This document shows, in pieces, positions 1 through 7,976 of a stretch of DNA of 24,378 nucleotides. A model generated the notes under the pieces. That model saw only the letters and a program-made list of their open reading frames with translations, was not told the DNA's origin and ran no database searches. The position numbers and the translations under genes were made by a program. Each line of letters starts with the position of its first letter. The first letter of the stretch is position 1. Source of the stretch: Undibacterium sp. (GTDB lineage Bacteria; Pseudomonadota; Gammaproteobacteria; Burkholderiales; Burkholderiaceae); contig JACMRF010000012.1 in NCBI GenBank assembly GCA_014376575.1, positions 1-24,378 of the forward strand, read 5' to 3'.

Positions 1-2227
1 CTCCCAGTTCTTGTGATTTTTCTTTTTGTTTAACTTCAGTCGCTGCCAGTTCTGCGCGTAGGTGCTGCAAGCGTAACGTCAATTGCAAGAGGACATCTGA
101 GGCGGATTCCAGGCGCTGCTTTTCATCCGTCAGTTGCGCTATTTCCAAGGCAATAGATTGCCAGTCTATTTCACTAAAATCGGCATATACATCCAATTTT
201 GAGAGCGTCGTGATACGTTCTTTCAGCAGGTTTTGGGTGGCGAGGATTTTGCCCATGAGAGCGCTTAATTCACCTAGGCTGAGAGCGAGTTTTTTTGCTT
301 TGGTGTCAAGTGCGGCGATTTTTGCCATGTTGGTCCAGCCCAGCACATAGCGGCTGCGATCAGTGAGTTGATGCCGGTCATCTTTTTCGTGGCGCTCGCC
401 TGCCGCCTTGATTTGTCCTGCTTGGGTAATGGCGCGGGTTTCGCGCCTGAACTGCTCGGCCGTTGCGCAGCATGCAATGTCGAAACGTTGTACCAGCTCG
501 TGTTCTAGCCAGTCATAAAATACAGAATCGGGCTTGATGGATAGTTTGCGTGCCAGCGAGTCTTTATGTAAATTGGCTGATTCAGTACGTGAATGGTGGC
601 GGATACGAAAGTACACCAGGCGTCCACGCAACTGGGTTTTATCCACCCATTGCGCGACATCGGCGTACTGCGCGTCCGGCACCAGTAGCGACAGGCCAAA
701 GTTGCGCAGTACGCGTTCGGCTGCGCCTTCCCAGGCGTGCTCATCCTCACGCACTTGCAGCAGTTCACCGATAAACGGCATCTGCGCCTCATCCAAATTG
801 AGTGCCAGACACATGGCCGCACGCATGGCGATTTGGCCGGCGGGGATATTGCTGCGCCGTGCTTTCAGGCTAGTTATTTCAGCACTGAGTTCATCATGTT
901 CTTGTTTGCCCTGACGCAAATCTACACCATGTTCGGTCAGATTATTTTGTAGATTCGCTTCTGTCGTACGTGCGGATTCGGCCAGGCTGGCAAAACGCAG
1001 GCGCTGCTGGCTGAAGTTGTGTTCATCGCTGGCGTAGGCTTCGCTGACAGCCTTGCACAATTCGGCATAGCTGTGCGCTTTGCGTTCACGGCTTTCCCGC
1101 TCTTGCGTCTTTTGTTTGATCTCGACAGTCAGGCGTTCTACTCTATCGCCACCGTTTTCGATGATGTTGCGCTTGAGTTCGTCTTCTTCTTGCCTTTGTT
1201 GATATTGCTGCTGCTCCAGGCGTTCTAGCTGTTTCTCCTGGCGCACACGTTCTGCTACTAAATCGGTGATGCGTTTTTCTAATAACGCTAATTTAAGCGT
1301 CGCGTAATACGCTTTGAGCGCTTCGCGACAGCCGCGTAGCGCTTCACTGTGCAGGCTGATCTCGGTATGGCGATCGCAGTCTTGCATGAGTGGCGTTAAT
1401 TGCAGTACCTGATGCTTGGCTTTTAAGACCGCTTCATGCGCCCGGTTGAGATCATCAAAATGGCCGATCAGTGCGGTGATGCGCGGGGCGACTTCAAACG
1501 CTTCTAGCATGTGGCTACGTACAAAATCGGTCAGGTTACCGACCGATTTCATTGATACCGTCTGATGAAAAAGTTCTAAGGCTTGTTCGTTTTCTATGCC
1601 GAAGCGACGCCGGAACCAGGCGCCGTAAGGCGGGAAACTATCAAAAATGTCGGCACCCGAAGCACGCAATTTTTTACGTAAAGCGCTGATGTCGCTGCCA
1701 AAGTTGGCAAAGTCGGTGGCAATTGTCATGCCGCGTTCTGCCCCGACATAGAAGCGCGCCGGTTGAGCATGCGCCTCTTTCATCCAGAACACTTGTGCCA
1801 ACGTGACTGTTTGGTCGTAGCCAGCGTTATGAAACTCGCCGAGGATGACGGTGTAATTATTATGGTCGCGTAGCGCCACTGGCTTGGCGCTGCCTTGGAC
1901 GTCGTTGCGCTCTGATTTGTAATGTCCCAGTACGTAAGAACGCAGTGAACGTTCTTTATTGTCGGCACCCGCAGCCTTGTTATAGGCGATGCGATGGGCC
2001 GGTACCAACAAGGTAGTGACGGCATCGACCAGAGTCGATTTGCCCGAGCCAATATCGCCAGTCAGCAGGGCGTTTTTTCCTGCCAGATTCAAGGCCCAGA
2101 CACGCTGATCGAATGTGCCCCAATTGAAGACTTCCAGGCGTTGCAGACGAAAACCCGAGAGTGCTTCATCCGCTGAAAAATCCATATTAAGGGTTTGCGC
2201 TTCTTCGATGTTGGTGGACTTAGTCAT
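1..2227 (-). CDS. jetC: JetC, SMC-like ATPase of the Wadjet plasmid-defence system (partial, 3' end outside window)
   Basis: The reading frame is open from ATG at 2227 to the left edge (742 complete codons), so the C-terminal part lies outside the window; family members are around 1100 residues. A Walker A motif GDIGSGKST is at residues 57-65, after an N-terminal block ([15 protein letters not shown]) typical of SbcC/SMC-like ATPases. From about residue 240 onward there are long Glu/Gln/Arg/Leu-rich stretches such as [20 protein letters not shown], which look like the coiled-coil arm of an SMC protein. The Walker B and signature motifs would be in the missing part. The start overlaps the stop of jetB by 8 bp, which suggests translational coupling. 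By family knowledge JetC is the motor that extrudes loops on circular plasmids, working with JetA and JetB and the Toprim nuclease JetD. JetD should follow to the left. Assignment rests on motif plus gene order. Confidence 0.9.
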   Translation of the reverse strand, partial: MTKSTNIEEAQTLNMDFSADEALSGFRLQRLEVFNWGTFDQRVWALNLAGKNALLTGDIGSGKSTLVDAVTTLLVPAHRIAYNKAAGADNKERSLRSYVLGHYKSERNDVQGSAKPVALRDHNNYTVILGEFHNAGYDQTVTLAQVFWMKEAHAQPARFYVGAERGMTIATDFANFGSDISALRKKLRASGADIFDSFPPYGAWFRRRFGIENEQALELFHQTVSMKSVGNLTDFVRSHMLEAFEVAPRITALIGHFDDLNRAHEAVLKAKHQVLQLTPLMQDCDRHTEISLHSEALRGCREALKAYYATLKLALLEKRITDLVAERVRQEKQLERLEQQQYQQRQEEDELKRNIIENGGDRVERLTVEIKQKTQERESRERKAHSYAELCKAVSEAYASDEHNFSQQRLRFASLAESARTTEANLQNNLTEHGVDLRQGKQEHDELSAEITSLKARRSNIPAGQIAMRAAMCLALNLDEAQMPFIGELLQVREDEHAWEGAAERVLRNFGLSLLVPDAQYADVAQWVDKTQLRGRLVYFRIRHHSRTESANLHKDSLARKLSIKPDSVFYDWLEHELVQRFDIACCATAEQFRRETRAITQAGQIKAAGERHEKDDRHQLTDRSRYVLGWTNMAKIAALDTKAKKLALSLGELSALMGKILATQNLLKERITTLSKLDVYADFSEIDWQSIALEIAQLTDEKQRLESASDVLLQLTLRLQHLRAELAATEVKQKEKSQELG

Positions 2228-2888
2228 CAAAGTTGCCTGCCTGGCTTTGCGTCTGGTTTGATGAAAGTTGTGCCTGATAGCTTGCCAGCCGCGTGTCGAA
2301 TTGTGCCAACCATTGCGCATCGACAAAGGCCTTGAGAATGCGGCGTACTTCGAACATGCTGGTTTGTCCGGCGGCCACTTTCAATTTACGCAAAAATCCC
2401 AGCTCTACGATCTTGTTTAAATGCGTTTCGATCTGGTCCATGAGTTTGGCTTCATTACTGGTTTCTGGCAGAAATACCCGGATTAATTCGACGATCTCAT
2501 CGCGTGATAACACTAGCCTGGTGTCGCCACCGCTGGCATCGAATTCGGCAAGTTTTTTACGTAACAGCGCCAGCAATAAGCTTATAGGAAACGACAGCGG
2601 TCGCCTGACCATCAGCCTTGGCAGTTTGACTGCAGCGTCGTCAGTTTCCTGATCGCTCGGCCGTGATCGCAAGAAGGCATAGGCTTCTGCTTCGTCTAGC
2701 ACTAGCTCTAAACCGAGCACGCTAACGTAGTCGCGCACCCGCGCTTGCAGCAGGATTAGGGCATTCCACAGAGTGACATCGGCATCTTGGTAGATCACAC
2801 CTTTTAGCAGCAAGATGACGAGCGTCGACAAGTCATTGCTGGCGGTATTGTCTGCGGCACTTTCTGATAATGGCATCTTGATCTTCAA
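2220..2888 (-). CDS. jetB: JetB, DUF4194 (MksE/kleisin-associated-like) subunit of Wadjet
   Basis: A 222-residue soluble protein with no signal peptide or membrane segment. Its central block ([21 protein letters not shown], then [14 protein letters not shown]) and the run of predicted winged-helix-like segments match DUF4194 as I recall it. In Wadjet complexes JetB is the MksE/KITE-type subunit that links the JetA kleisin to the JetC ATPase; that role is family knowledge. The first possible start is TTG at 2888; an ATG in frame at 2876 is equally plausible, since neither has a strong ribosome-binding site. Its 3' end overlaps the jetC start by 8 bp. Unlike that tight junction, it is separated from jetA by 158 bp that hold a large inverted repeat. 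Confidence 0.85.
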   Translation of the reverse strand: MKIKMPLSESAADNTASNDLSTLVILLLKGVIYQDADVTLWNALILLQARVRDYVSVLGLELVLDEAEAYAFLRSRPSDQETDDAAVKLPRLMVRRPLSFPISLLLALLRKKLAEFDASGGDTRLVLSRDEIVELIRVFLPETSNEAKLMDQIETHLNKIVELGFLRKLKVAAGQTSMFEVRRILKAFVDAQWLAQFDTRLASYQAQLSSNQTQSQAGNFDD

Positions 2889-2942
2889 TCTTTGGTGGGA
2901 ACGTTTGATTTACATGGTATTTAAAAAATTGATAATAGAGCA

Positions 2943-3017
2943 GGCCCAGAACCCACTATCCATGCGGGTTTCCAGCCTATCGTGCTTGAAACCCGCATGG
3001 ATAGTGCGCTCTGGGCC
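2943..3017. repeat. 30-bp inverted repeat between jetA and jetB
   Basis: Two 30-nt arms, 2943-2972 and 2988-3017, are reverse complements with only two mismatches, separated by a 15-nt loop (2973-2987). The inner part is perfect over 19 nt (CACTATCCATGCGGGTTTC and its complement) and the outer 8 nt (GGCCCAGA/TCTGGGCC) are also perfect. It fills the intergenic gap of the Wadjet operon. Read on the operon's strand, the first T-rich run comes about 13 nt after the stem, so it is not a standard intrinsic terminator. It may be a mobile palindromic element (REP/MITE-like), an attenuator, or an RNA processing or stability site. Confidence 0.85.
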
Positions 3018-3046
3018 AGGTGCTTTTTTAGCTATTATAGTCTGCT

Positions 3047-4525
3047 CTACCGTACAAATATGACGCGCGGTAAATGCGCATGCTTGGTATGAATCTGGCC
3101 ATCCACATCTTGTCGTTGCCAGCTGATGCTGTCTCGGGTTTCTTCATCGACTACGCTCTTAAACGAGTCACTGGCCAATTGCAAATAGGCGACCAGTTCT
3201 GCCAATCCATGTTGTAGCGGCTGACTCTGGCATAACTCAGCCAAGCTGATTTGGCTGCGTTCTTGCAAGGCTTGGCGGATATGTCGCGTCAAGATTGTCT
3301 TATCGATGATCACTTGCGCATACAGCGATTGCATTGCTGCTATCGCGTCTGTTGTCTCATCGAACTCACCGGATACCAGGGCAATGTTGGACAGGATAGT
3401 TTTGATCGCCGGCGTGTAGAGCGGCCGTTCCAGGGGTAATTCTATCTCGGCGGCGGTATCGTCTATGTTCATGACGACGCCCGATGGTTGCGTGTTACGC
3501 AGTGCCAACGCTTTTGCTTCGATACCATGCAAAATGTCCATGATGCGGCGATTTTCCAGCCAGGCCTGATCGTCTAAAAAACGTCTGAGTTGCTGCGACA
3601 ATAAGGCAACGGTGCGCTGGGTGTTTTCACCTGCTTCTAGCCAATCGTAATGCACGCGGCGGGTACGCGCATCTGGTTTGAGTGCCGCGATCGGTGCTAA
3701 ATTGAGGACGTGTTCCAGCAGTGCAGTGAGTTCTTCCTGGCGGCTGCTGGACATTAAAAAATCCCAGAAGGCGCGAAAACTGCGGCCTTGGTCAGAATCG
3801 GCAATGGCATCGCGTTCGCCCATGATTTCTTCTAGCAGGCTGCCTTTTGCACCTTCCCAAAGTGCGATACGCTCGCGCACGCGTCTATCGAGGCCACGAA
3901 AATTATGTTCGACTTCGCGAAAATCGGTCAACAAATCCCGCGCCATTGCGTTGAATTGTTGAAAGCGGTCTTTCAAGGCTGTTTCGTCCAGGAGTGGAAT
4001 ATCCCCAGCCTCTACTCTGGCAATTTCAAGCTCGATCTGCTCACGCTGTTGATGTAGTTCTGCCAGGCGTGTTTGCGGATTGGTTTCGCTCCCTTGTCGC
4101 ATTTGTTTGAGCAGCTCAAACAAAGTGAGCAAACGCGATTCAGTGCCGACAAAACTGCGCTCAGTGAGCGTGCTTAACCAGCTAATCGCTTTTTCCGTAG
4201 CAGGAGTGAGATCAAATTGCGCTTCATCAGATCCGGGGCGATAAAATTTGCGTAACCACGCTTTGTCTGGTGCCGCCCAATCATTTAAGTAGTCCAGCGC
4301 AGGTTTCGGAAAGGCCTTTGCCCCAACATGCTCGCGCTCGCGCAGGGAAAATAATGCATCTTCCAGCGCTGCCTCCAGATCTGCCTGTGCCATGACCCGC
4401 ACATTGGGCACAATAAAAACCCGCTGCAAAAAACTCGCCACCAGCGGTGCATGGTCTGAACGTAACAAGCGCCAGGCAGGGTGGCCGTTACATAAGAGCG
4501 TGAGCGTGTGGTAGTCGAAATTCAA
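3047..4525 (-). CDS. jetA: JetA, DUF3375 kleisin-like subunit of Wadjet
   Basis: A 492-residue protein that begins MNFDYHTLTLLCNGHPAWRL, with the HPAWRLLRSDHAPL block that I recognise from the N terminus of DUF3375 proteins. The middle (roughly residues 140-240) is rich in Glu, Arg and Leu and looks helical, as expected for an MksF/kleisin-type protein. By family knowledge JetA dimerises and bridges the JetC heads with JetB. The first in-frame start is a TTG at 4525, with GAGAAAG a few bases upstream; there is no ATG nearby in frame, and TTG gives the expected N terminus. It is the first recognisable gene of the operon on the minus strand. DUF3375 points to a type I Wadjet. Confidence 0.88.
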   Translation of the reverse strand: MNFDYHTLTLLCNGHPAWRLLRSDHAPLVASFLQRVFIVPNVRVMAQADLEAALEDALFSLREREHVGAKAFPKPALDYLNDWAAPDKAWLRKFYRPGSDEAQFDLTPATEKAISWLSTLTERSFVGTESRLLTLFELLKQMRQGSETNPQTRLAELHQQREQIELEIARVEAGDIPLLDETALKDRFQQFNAMARDLLTDFREVEHNFRGLDRRVRERIALWEGAKGSLLEEIMGERDAIADSDQGRSFRAFWDFLMSSSRQEELTALLEHVLNLAPIAALKPDARTRRVHYDWLEAGENTQRTVALLSQQLRRFLDDQAWLENRRIMDILHGIEAKALALRNTQPSGVVMNIDDTAAEIELPLERPLYTPAIKTILSNIALVSGEFDETTDAIAAMQSLYAQVIIDKTILTRHIRQALQERSQISLAELCQSQPLQHGLAELVAYLQLASDSFKSVVDEETRDSISWQRQDVDGQIHTKHAHLPRVIFVR

Positions 4526-4571
4526 AGTTACTTTCTCATACTGTGTGGTTTCTGCAGATTTTTTACGGACT

Positions 4572-4691
4572 TTAATAGCGTGATGTGATCAAGTGCCGGC
4601 AACTTAGTTTTAATATGGTTTCCGTTAGGTTTTGGAGTGTTGATATCACGCTGCTTAAAGATCCAGTTTGAGTCCTTGAATCTGTAGTCAT
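4572..4691 (-). CDS. Possible 39-residue small protein upstream of jetA
   Basis: An ORF too short for routine calling starts at ATG 4691 and ends with TAA at 4572, 46 bp before the jetA start. It is preceded by AGGAG with 7-nt spacing, a far better ribosome-binding site than that of jetA. The product starts MTTDSRTQTGSL, continues with a short amphipathic-looking stretch (SSVISTLQNLTETILKL) and holds one cysteine. No family is recognised. It may be a leader peptide, a small defence-associated protein, or the intact 5' end of a gene whose rest was lost. The evidence is only the Shine-Dalgarno and the position. Confidence 0.35.
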   Translation of the reverse strand: MTTDSRTQTGSLSSVISTLQNLTETILKLSCRHLITSRY

Positions 4692-4959
4692 TCTTTCGCT
4701 CCTAATAATTTTAATTCACAATTTATTATTTTTTGCAATAAAAAAGCTTTGGAAAAAATCCGAACCCTTAAATTGCGGTGCGGTCGCCGCCATCGTCCAG
4801 GTGCTTCTTGCCATCATTTGTTTCGTTTTTGATGGAGAGGAGAGTTGTGCCAGGTATTTTATTGATTTTCATAATAATAACTGCCTACATTCGAGCGAGT
4901 GCGATAGTTTTTGTATTTTAGTATCGGAGACGGAGTTCAATCAACGGCAACCACAGGCG
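4692..4959. other. AT-rich intergenic region between ssrA terminator and the jet operon
   Basis: No convincing gene is seen here on either strand. The stretch from about 4700 to 4770 is very AT-rich on both strands and is the likely place for the promoter of the minus-strand jet operon; candidate -10-like AT boxes are present, but none has a good -35 partner, so no promoter is called. A plus-strand ORF from 4801 runs into the ssrA terminator and looks spurious. Confidence 0.5.
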
Positions 4960-4996
4960 AAAAAAAACCCCTTGCACTGTGGAAGTGAAGGGGTTT
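4960..4996 (-). terminator. Rho-independent terminator of ssrA
   Basis: On the minus strand the sequence reads AAACCCCTT, a 3' CAC/GTG extension of the stem with a small loop, then AAGGGGTTT followed by a run of eight T. It begins 33 nt after the CCA end of tmRNA, which fits a terminator for ssrA. It also separates ssrA from the jet operon, so the two should be transcribed independently. Confidence 0.85.
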
Positions 4997-5028
4997 AATT
5001 CAATCTGCGTCAAGCAAATGCAGTAATT

Positions 5029-5389
5029 TGGTGGAGACGGCGGGAATCGAACCCGCGTCCAGAAGCACTCTACAGACAGTTCTACATACTTAGTGCTGTT
5101 ATTTAATTTAATCTTTACGACGCGAACGCACACGCTGCGTAAAAACTAGTTACCTATTATTTAATCCTGAGCCAAGTAACCCGACCCAAGACGATTCCCT
5201 ATGAATGACTCTACTACTGTTGCCAGCCCGCCCTAGGGAAGAAGCGGTGTAGAGTTAGCAAGCGATTAAGCTGCTAATGCGTACGAGTTATCGTTTGCAG
5301 TTATATATTTCTGATTGTATTTACGAGGTAGTCAGGCCTCGGTATGCCCTGCGCTGCTTTGCAACCCCTGTCGAAACCAGGTCGTCCCC
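5029..5389 (-). ncRNA. ssrA: tmRNA (transfer-messenger RNA)
   Basis: This 361-nt RNA rescues stalled ribosomes by trans-translation and tags the unfinished protein for proteolysis, working with SmpB. The 5' end GGGGACGA pairs with the 3' CGTCTCC to form the seven-pair acceptor stem, followed by ACCA, which is encoded in the gene. The tRNA-like part is visible at the 3' end (the T-loop GGTTCGATTCC in CGCGGGTTCGATTCCCGCC) and at the 5' end (CTGGTTTCGACAGGGG). The tag reading frame lies at 5298-5266. It is transcribed on the minus strand downstream of gph and ends in its own terminator. The 3' end of ssrA is a common integration site for genomic islands, and a defence operon follows it here. Confidence 0.97.
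5266..5298 (-). other. tmRNA tag-peptide reading frame
   Basis: The resume codon is GCA at 5298-5296 and the frame ends in TAA at 5268-5266. It encodes ANDNSYALAA, so the full tag is AANDNSYALAA once the alanine charged on tmRNA is added. The hydrophobic end ALAA is the degradation signal seen by ClpXP/ClpAP in proteobacteria. The Asn-Ser-Tyr middle differs from the Glu-Asn-Tyr of E. coli. Confidence 0.92.
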
Positions 5390-5401
5390 AAAACGGGTTT
5401 G

Positions 5402-5407
5402 AGTATA
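5402..5407 (-). promoter_or_regulatory. Putative -10 box for ssrA
   Basis: TATACT on the minus strand lies inside a small palindrome (GAGTATACTC), 12 nt before the mature 5' end of tmRNA. That distance is a little long for direct initiation but suits a short leader removed by RNase P. No good -35 box is visible at the expected spacing. Confidence 0.45.
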
Positions 5408-5437
5408 CTCCAATAGTCAGGGTAGTGCTCTCTAGTT

Positions 5438-6115
5438 TTAAGTAGTGGTAGTTTGTAAATGTTTGGCGCGGATAAGCTCCAACAATTCTAGCGGCGTGTC
5501 GAGTACAGCACTGGCGTTCCAATTGGTCGGCTCTGTTGCGCCACAATAGCCCCAGGCAGCGGCGATTGTTTGCATGCCAGCTGCTTGCCCTGCTTGAATG
5601 TCGCGTAGATCGTCTCCTATGTACCAGCAGCGCTGCGGCACTATCTGAATGCGGCGTGCGGCCTCTAGCAGGGGCTCTGGATGAGGCTTGGCATGTGCTG
5701 TGGTATCGCCAGAGATGATGCATGCTGCATTCTGTAGACCAAGCAAAGGGATAAGCGGTGTGGTGAAGCGTTCAGCTTTATTGGTCACAATACCCCAAGG
5801 AAGGCCAAGTGTACTTATTCCATCAAGCAAGATGTTAACGTGGGTAAAGAGCTGACTTTTTTCGGCAATAGCCGATTCATAGTTATTCAAAAATTCGATT
5901 CGCATTGCCTCATAGTCAGAATGTTCTGGAGTGATCTTAAATCCGGCCGCGAGTAAGCCACGCGCACCAGCTGAAGCAAACGGACGTAAGCTTAAGTAAG
6001 GTGCAGTGGGTAGATTGCGACTTTCTCGCATAAAATTTAGTGCTGCGGCCAGATCTGGCGCTGTGTCAGCCAGTGTGCCGTCAAGGTCAAACAGTATTGC
6101 TTGTGGTACTTGCAT
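5438..6115 (-). CDS. gph: Phosphoglycolate phosphatase (HAD superfamily)
   Basis: It hydrolyses 2-phosphoglycolate to glycolate, clearing a product of oxidative DNA-end repair. The protein shows HAD motif I (FDLDGT; nucleophile D10 and D12 counted from the start at 6115), motif II around VTNK, motif III with Lys in DTTAHAKPHPEPLL, and motif IV IGDDLRDI. The cap domain is of the short helical type. The frame stays open to ATG at 6148 and TTG at 6151; the ATG at 6115 is chosen because it gives 225 residues and a short lead into motif I, but no start has a strong ribosome-binding site. It follows ubiG, an arrangement common in proteobacteria, and ends 48 bp before ssrA. Confidence 0.9.
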   Translation of the reverse strand: MQVPQAILFDLDGTLADTAPDLAAALNFMRESRNLPTAPYLSLRPFASAGARGLLAAGFKITPEHSDYEAMRIEFLNNYESAIAEKSQLFTHVNILLDGISTLGLPWGIVTNKAERFTTPLIPLLGLQNAACIISGDTTAHAKPHPEPLLEAARRIQIVPQRCWYIGDDLRDIQAGQAAGMQTIAAAWGYCGATEPTNWNASAVLDTPLELLELIRAKHLQTTTT

Positions 6116-6187
6116 ATGTCGGCTGCTAGCTATATTGATATTCAGCATCAAGGTGGCGATTTGAAATATTTGAAATATTTGAATTCT

Positions 6188-6892
6188 TTAGGATGGCCGG
6201 ATGGTCGCGACTAGATAGTTGACGCTGGTATCTTGGTTTAAGGAGTAAATTTTACTAATTGGGTTGTAGCTCATACCGCGAAGTGATTCGACTTGCAGGC
6301 CAGCATTGCGTATGGCTTGTGATAGTTCGGCTGGAGTAATGAATTTTGCGTAATCATGCGTCCCTTTTGGTAATAGCTGTAAAACATATTCAGCTCCTAT
6401 GATGGCAAAAAGATAGGATTTTACATTTCGATTTAAGGTTGAGAAAAACACATGTCCACCTGGTTTTACTAGTGAATAACATGCGCGAATAATAGACGCT
6501 GGATTTGGCACATGCTCCAGCATCTCCATGCAGGTCACAACGTCGTATTTTTCAGCTTCCTCAGAGGCCATTTCTTCTGCCGCAATTTTTTTATACCGGA
6601 CGTTGATACCCGATTCTAGACCATGCAGATCCGCTACTTTGAGTGCTTTTTCTGATAGATCTATTCCAGTGACATTGGCGCCTTTTCTAGCCATTGATTC
6701 TGCCAGAATGCCGCCCCCGCAACCTATATCTAGGACATTTTTACCAGTTAAGTTAACACGATTATTGATCCACTCTAAGCGGAGAGGATTAATTTCGTGC
6801 AGCGGGCGAAATTCAGAAGTCTTGTCCCACCATCTGTGAGCCAAATCACTAAATTTTTTGATTTCTGAAGGGTCGGCATTCAATGTATTCAT
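6188..6892 (-). CDS. ubiG: UbiG, ubiquinone biosynthesis O-methyltransferase
   Basis: This SAM-dependent enzyme carries out both O-methylations of the ubiquinone pathway. The 234 residues match the usual length. The N terminus [19 protein letters not shown] and then [15 protein letters not shown] are hallmarks of UbiG. The SAM-binding motif [10 protein letters not shown] is at residues 53-61, followed by the acidic residue in VTGIDLS that should contact the ribose, and by EMLEHVPNP. The ATG at 6892 gives the conserved N terminus, although no clear Shine-Dalgarno precedes it. gph follows after a short gap, so the two are probably co-transcribed. The ompA-like gene upstream is closed off by a terminator. 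Confidence 0.96.
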   Translation of the reverse strand: MNTLNADPSEIKKFSDLAHRWWDKTSEFRPLHEINPLRLEWINNRVNLTGKNVLDIGCGGGILAESMARKGANVTGIDLSEKALKVADLHGLESGINVRYKKIAAEEMASEEAEKYDVVTCMEMLEHVPNPASIIRACYSLVKPGGHVFFSTLNRNVKSYLFAIIGAEYVLQLLPKGTHDYAKFITPAELSQAIRNAGLQVESLRGMSYNPISKIYSLNQDTSVNYLVATIRPS

Positions 6893-6966
6893 ATGTTTGG
6901 TCGTGAGTTGGTATGGCGGTACAAATAAGTAAGTTATTTTAGGATATTTATTCTTTTCCCGTCAAT

Positions 6967-6994
6967 AAAAAACCCCGCCGAGGCGGGGTTTTTC
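6967..6994 (-). terminator. Intrinsic terminator after the OmpA-like gene
   Basis: A stem CCCCGC/GCGGGG with a tight CGAG loop is flanked by A-runs and T-runs on both sides, so it would work on either strand. It lies 29 bp after the stop of the OmpA-like gene at 7023 and upstream of ubiG, separating the two units. Confidence 0.92.
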
Positions 6995-7022
6995 AATAAG
7001 TAAATAATACTTGTTGAAATTA

Positions 7023-7694
7023 TTACTTCACAGTGCGCGTACCAACAACTTCGATTTCTACGCGACGGTTTTGAGCGCGACCATCTGCTGTTTTATTATC
7101 TGCAACAGGCTGTTTTTTGCCTTTGCCTTCGGTGTAAACACGATTGTTTTCAATACCGCCATTGCTTACCAGATATGCTTTTACAGCTTCAGCACGTTTT
7201 ACTGATAATTTTTGGTTGTATTCGTCGGAACCAACGGCGTCAGTATGGCCAACTGCGATTACCACTTCCAGGTTAATGCCTTTTAATTTAGACGCCATGT
7301 CATCCAATTTAACTTTGGCATCTGGTTTCAAAACCGCTTTGTCAAAATCAAAGAACGCATCGGCGGCGAACGTCACTTTTTCAGAAGTTGGTGCTGGAGG
7401 TGCAACTGGTTTTGGCGCTACAACTGGAGCTGCAACTGGCGCTGGTGCAACTGGCGCTGGCGGAGCAACTTTTTCAACCACGCCGTCGCAACCAACAACT
7501 GCGTCAGAATCAGCAGGTGTCCAGTATCCAGTGCGCCAGCAAAGACCAAACGCATCGCGCGCAATTACACCGCGGCCATCTTGAACATAAGCGCTGTGAG
7601 GTGCCCTTGCCTTAATATCTGTGACTGTTTGTGCTGAAGCTGACAAAGCTGCAACGGCTGACGCTGCGATAACGAGTTTGACTAAAATTTTCAT
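7023..7694 (-). CDS. OmpA-family peptidoglycan-associated protein (paralogue 1, no domain cysteines)
   Basis: An exported envelope protein that should tether the outer membrane to peptidoglycan. A signal peptide covers about residues 1-21 (hydrophobic core, then SASA-QT). Next comes a short conserved module (DAFGLCWRTGYWTPADS...GCDG, residues 48-71), a Pro/Ala/Val linker (about 76-103), and a C-terminal OmpA domain with FDFDKAVLKP, GHTD (D152) and NQKLSVKRAEAV...NRRVEIEV, which include the residues that bind diaminopimelate. It has no eight-stranded barrel, so it is like RmpM rather than full OmpA. The ATG at 7694 is chosen over an upstream start because it has AGAAG in front and gives a proper signal peptide; total 223 residues. 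A related gene lies just upstream. Confidence 0.9.
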   Translation of the reverse strand: MKILVKLVIAASAVAALSASAQTVTDIKARAPHSAYVQDGRGVIARDAFGLCWRTGYWTPADSDAVVGCDGVVEKVAPPAPVAPAPVAAPVVAPKPVAPPAPTSEKVTFAADAFFDFDKAVLKPDAKVKLDDMASKLKGINLEVVIAVGHTDAVGSDEYNQKLSVKRAEAVKAYLVSNGGIENNRVYTEGKGKKQPVADNKTADGRAQNRRVEIEVVGTRTVK

Positions 7695-7976
7695 GTTTTT
7701 CTTCTCGGTTAAGTTTACCGCAGATGAACTGCGCAAAAGACTGCATAAGTTACGAATACTACCATGCGCTTGATGACAAGACCATTACGTATAGTTACGT
7801 ACAAGACTTCTCGCATCCGAACATCTCATTATGAAAAAGATATTCCACCCAATTATCTTGCCATAAGGTTTATAGCTGAGCTTTATCTAATAAATTGGTA
7901 AAAGTAACATTGTGTGAATTATGTCGTTTTCTCACAACAAACGTCAGGATTGTAGCTATGAGTATATGTTTTTTGT

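Noticed and set aside
2815..3063. Plus-strand ORF of 82 codons
   Set aside because: It lies across the jetA-jetB gap and the palindrome, antisense to jetB, with no recognisable product.
4926..4933. Possible degenerate att copy of the ssrA 3' end (GGAGACGG)
   Set aside because: Only 8 nt match the tmRNA end; too short to claim an attachment site.
4801..4998. Plus-strand ORF of 65 codons between jetA and ssrA
   Set aside because: It has no ribosome-binding site, runs through the ssrA terminator and resembles no family.
5301..5723. Minus-strand ORF of 140 codons across ssrA and gph
   Set aside because: It is out of frame with gph and overlaps the tmRNA gene, so it is a shadow.
7144..7584. Plus-strand ORF of 146 codons, rich in Gly/Ala/Thr
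   Set aside because: It is antisense to the OmpA-like gene and mirrors its Pro/Ala-rich linker.
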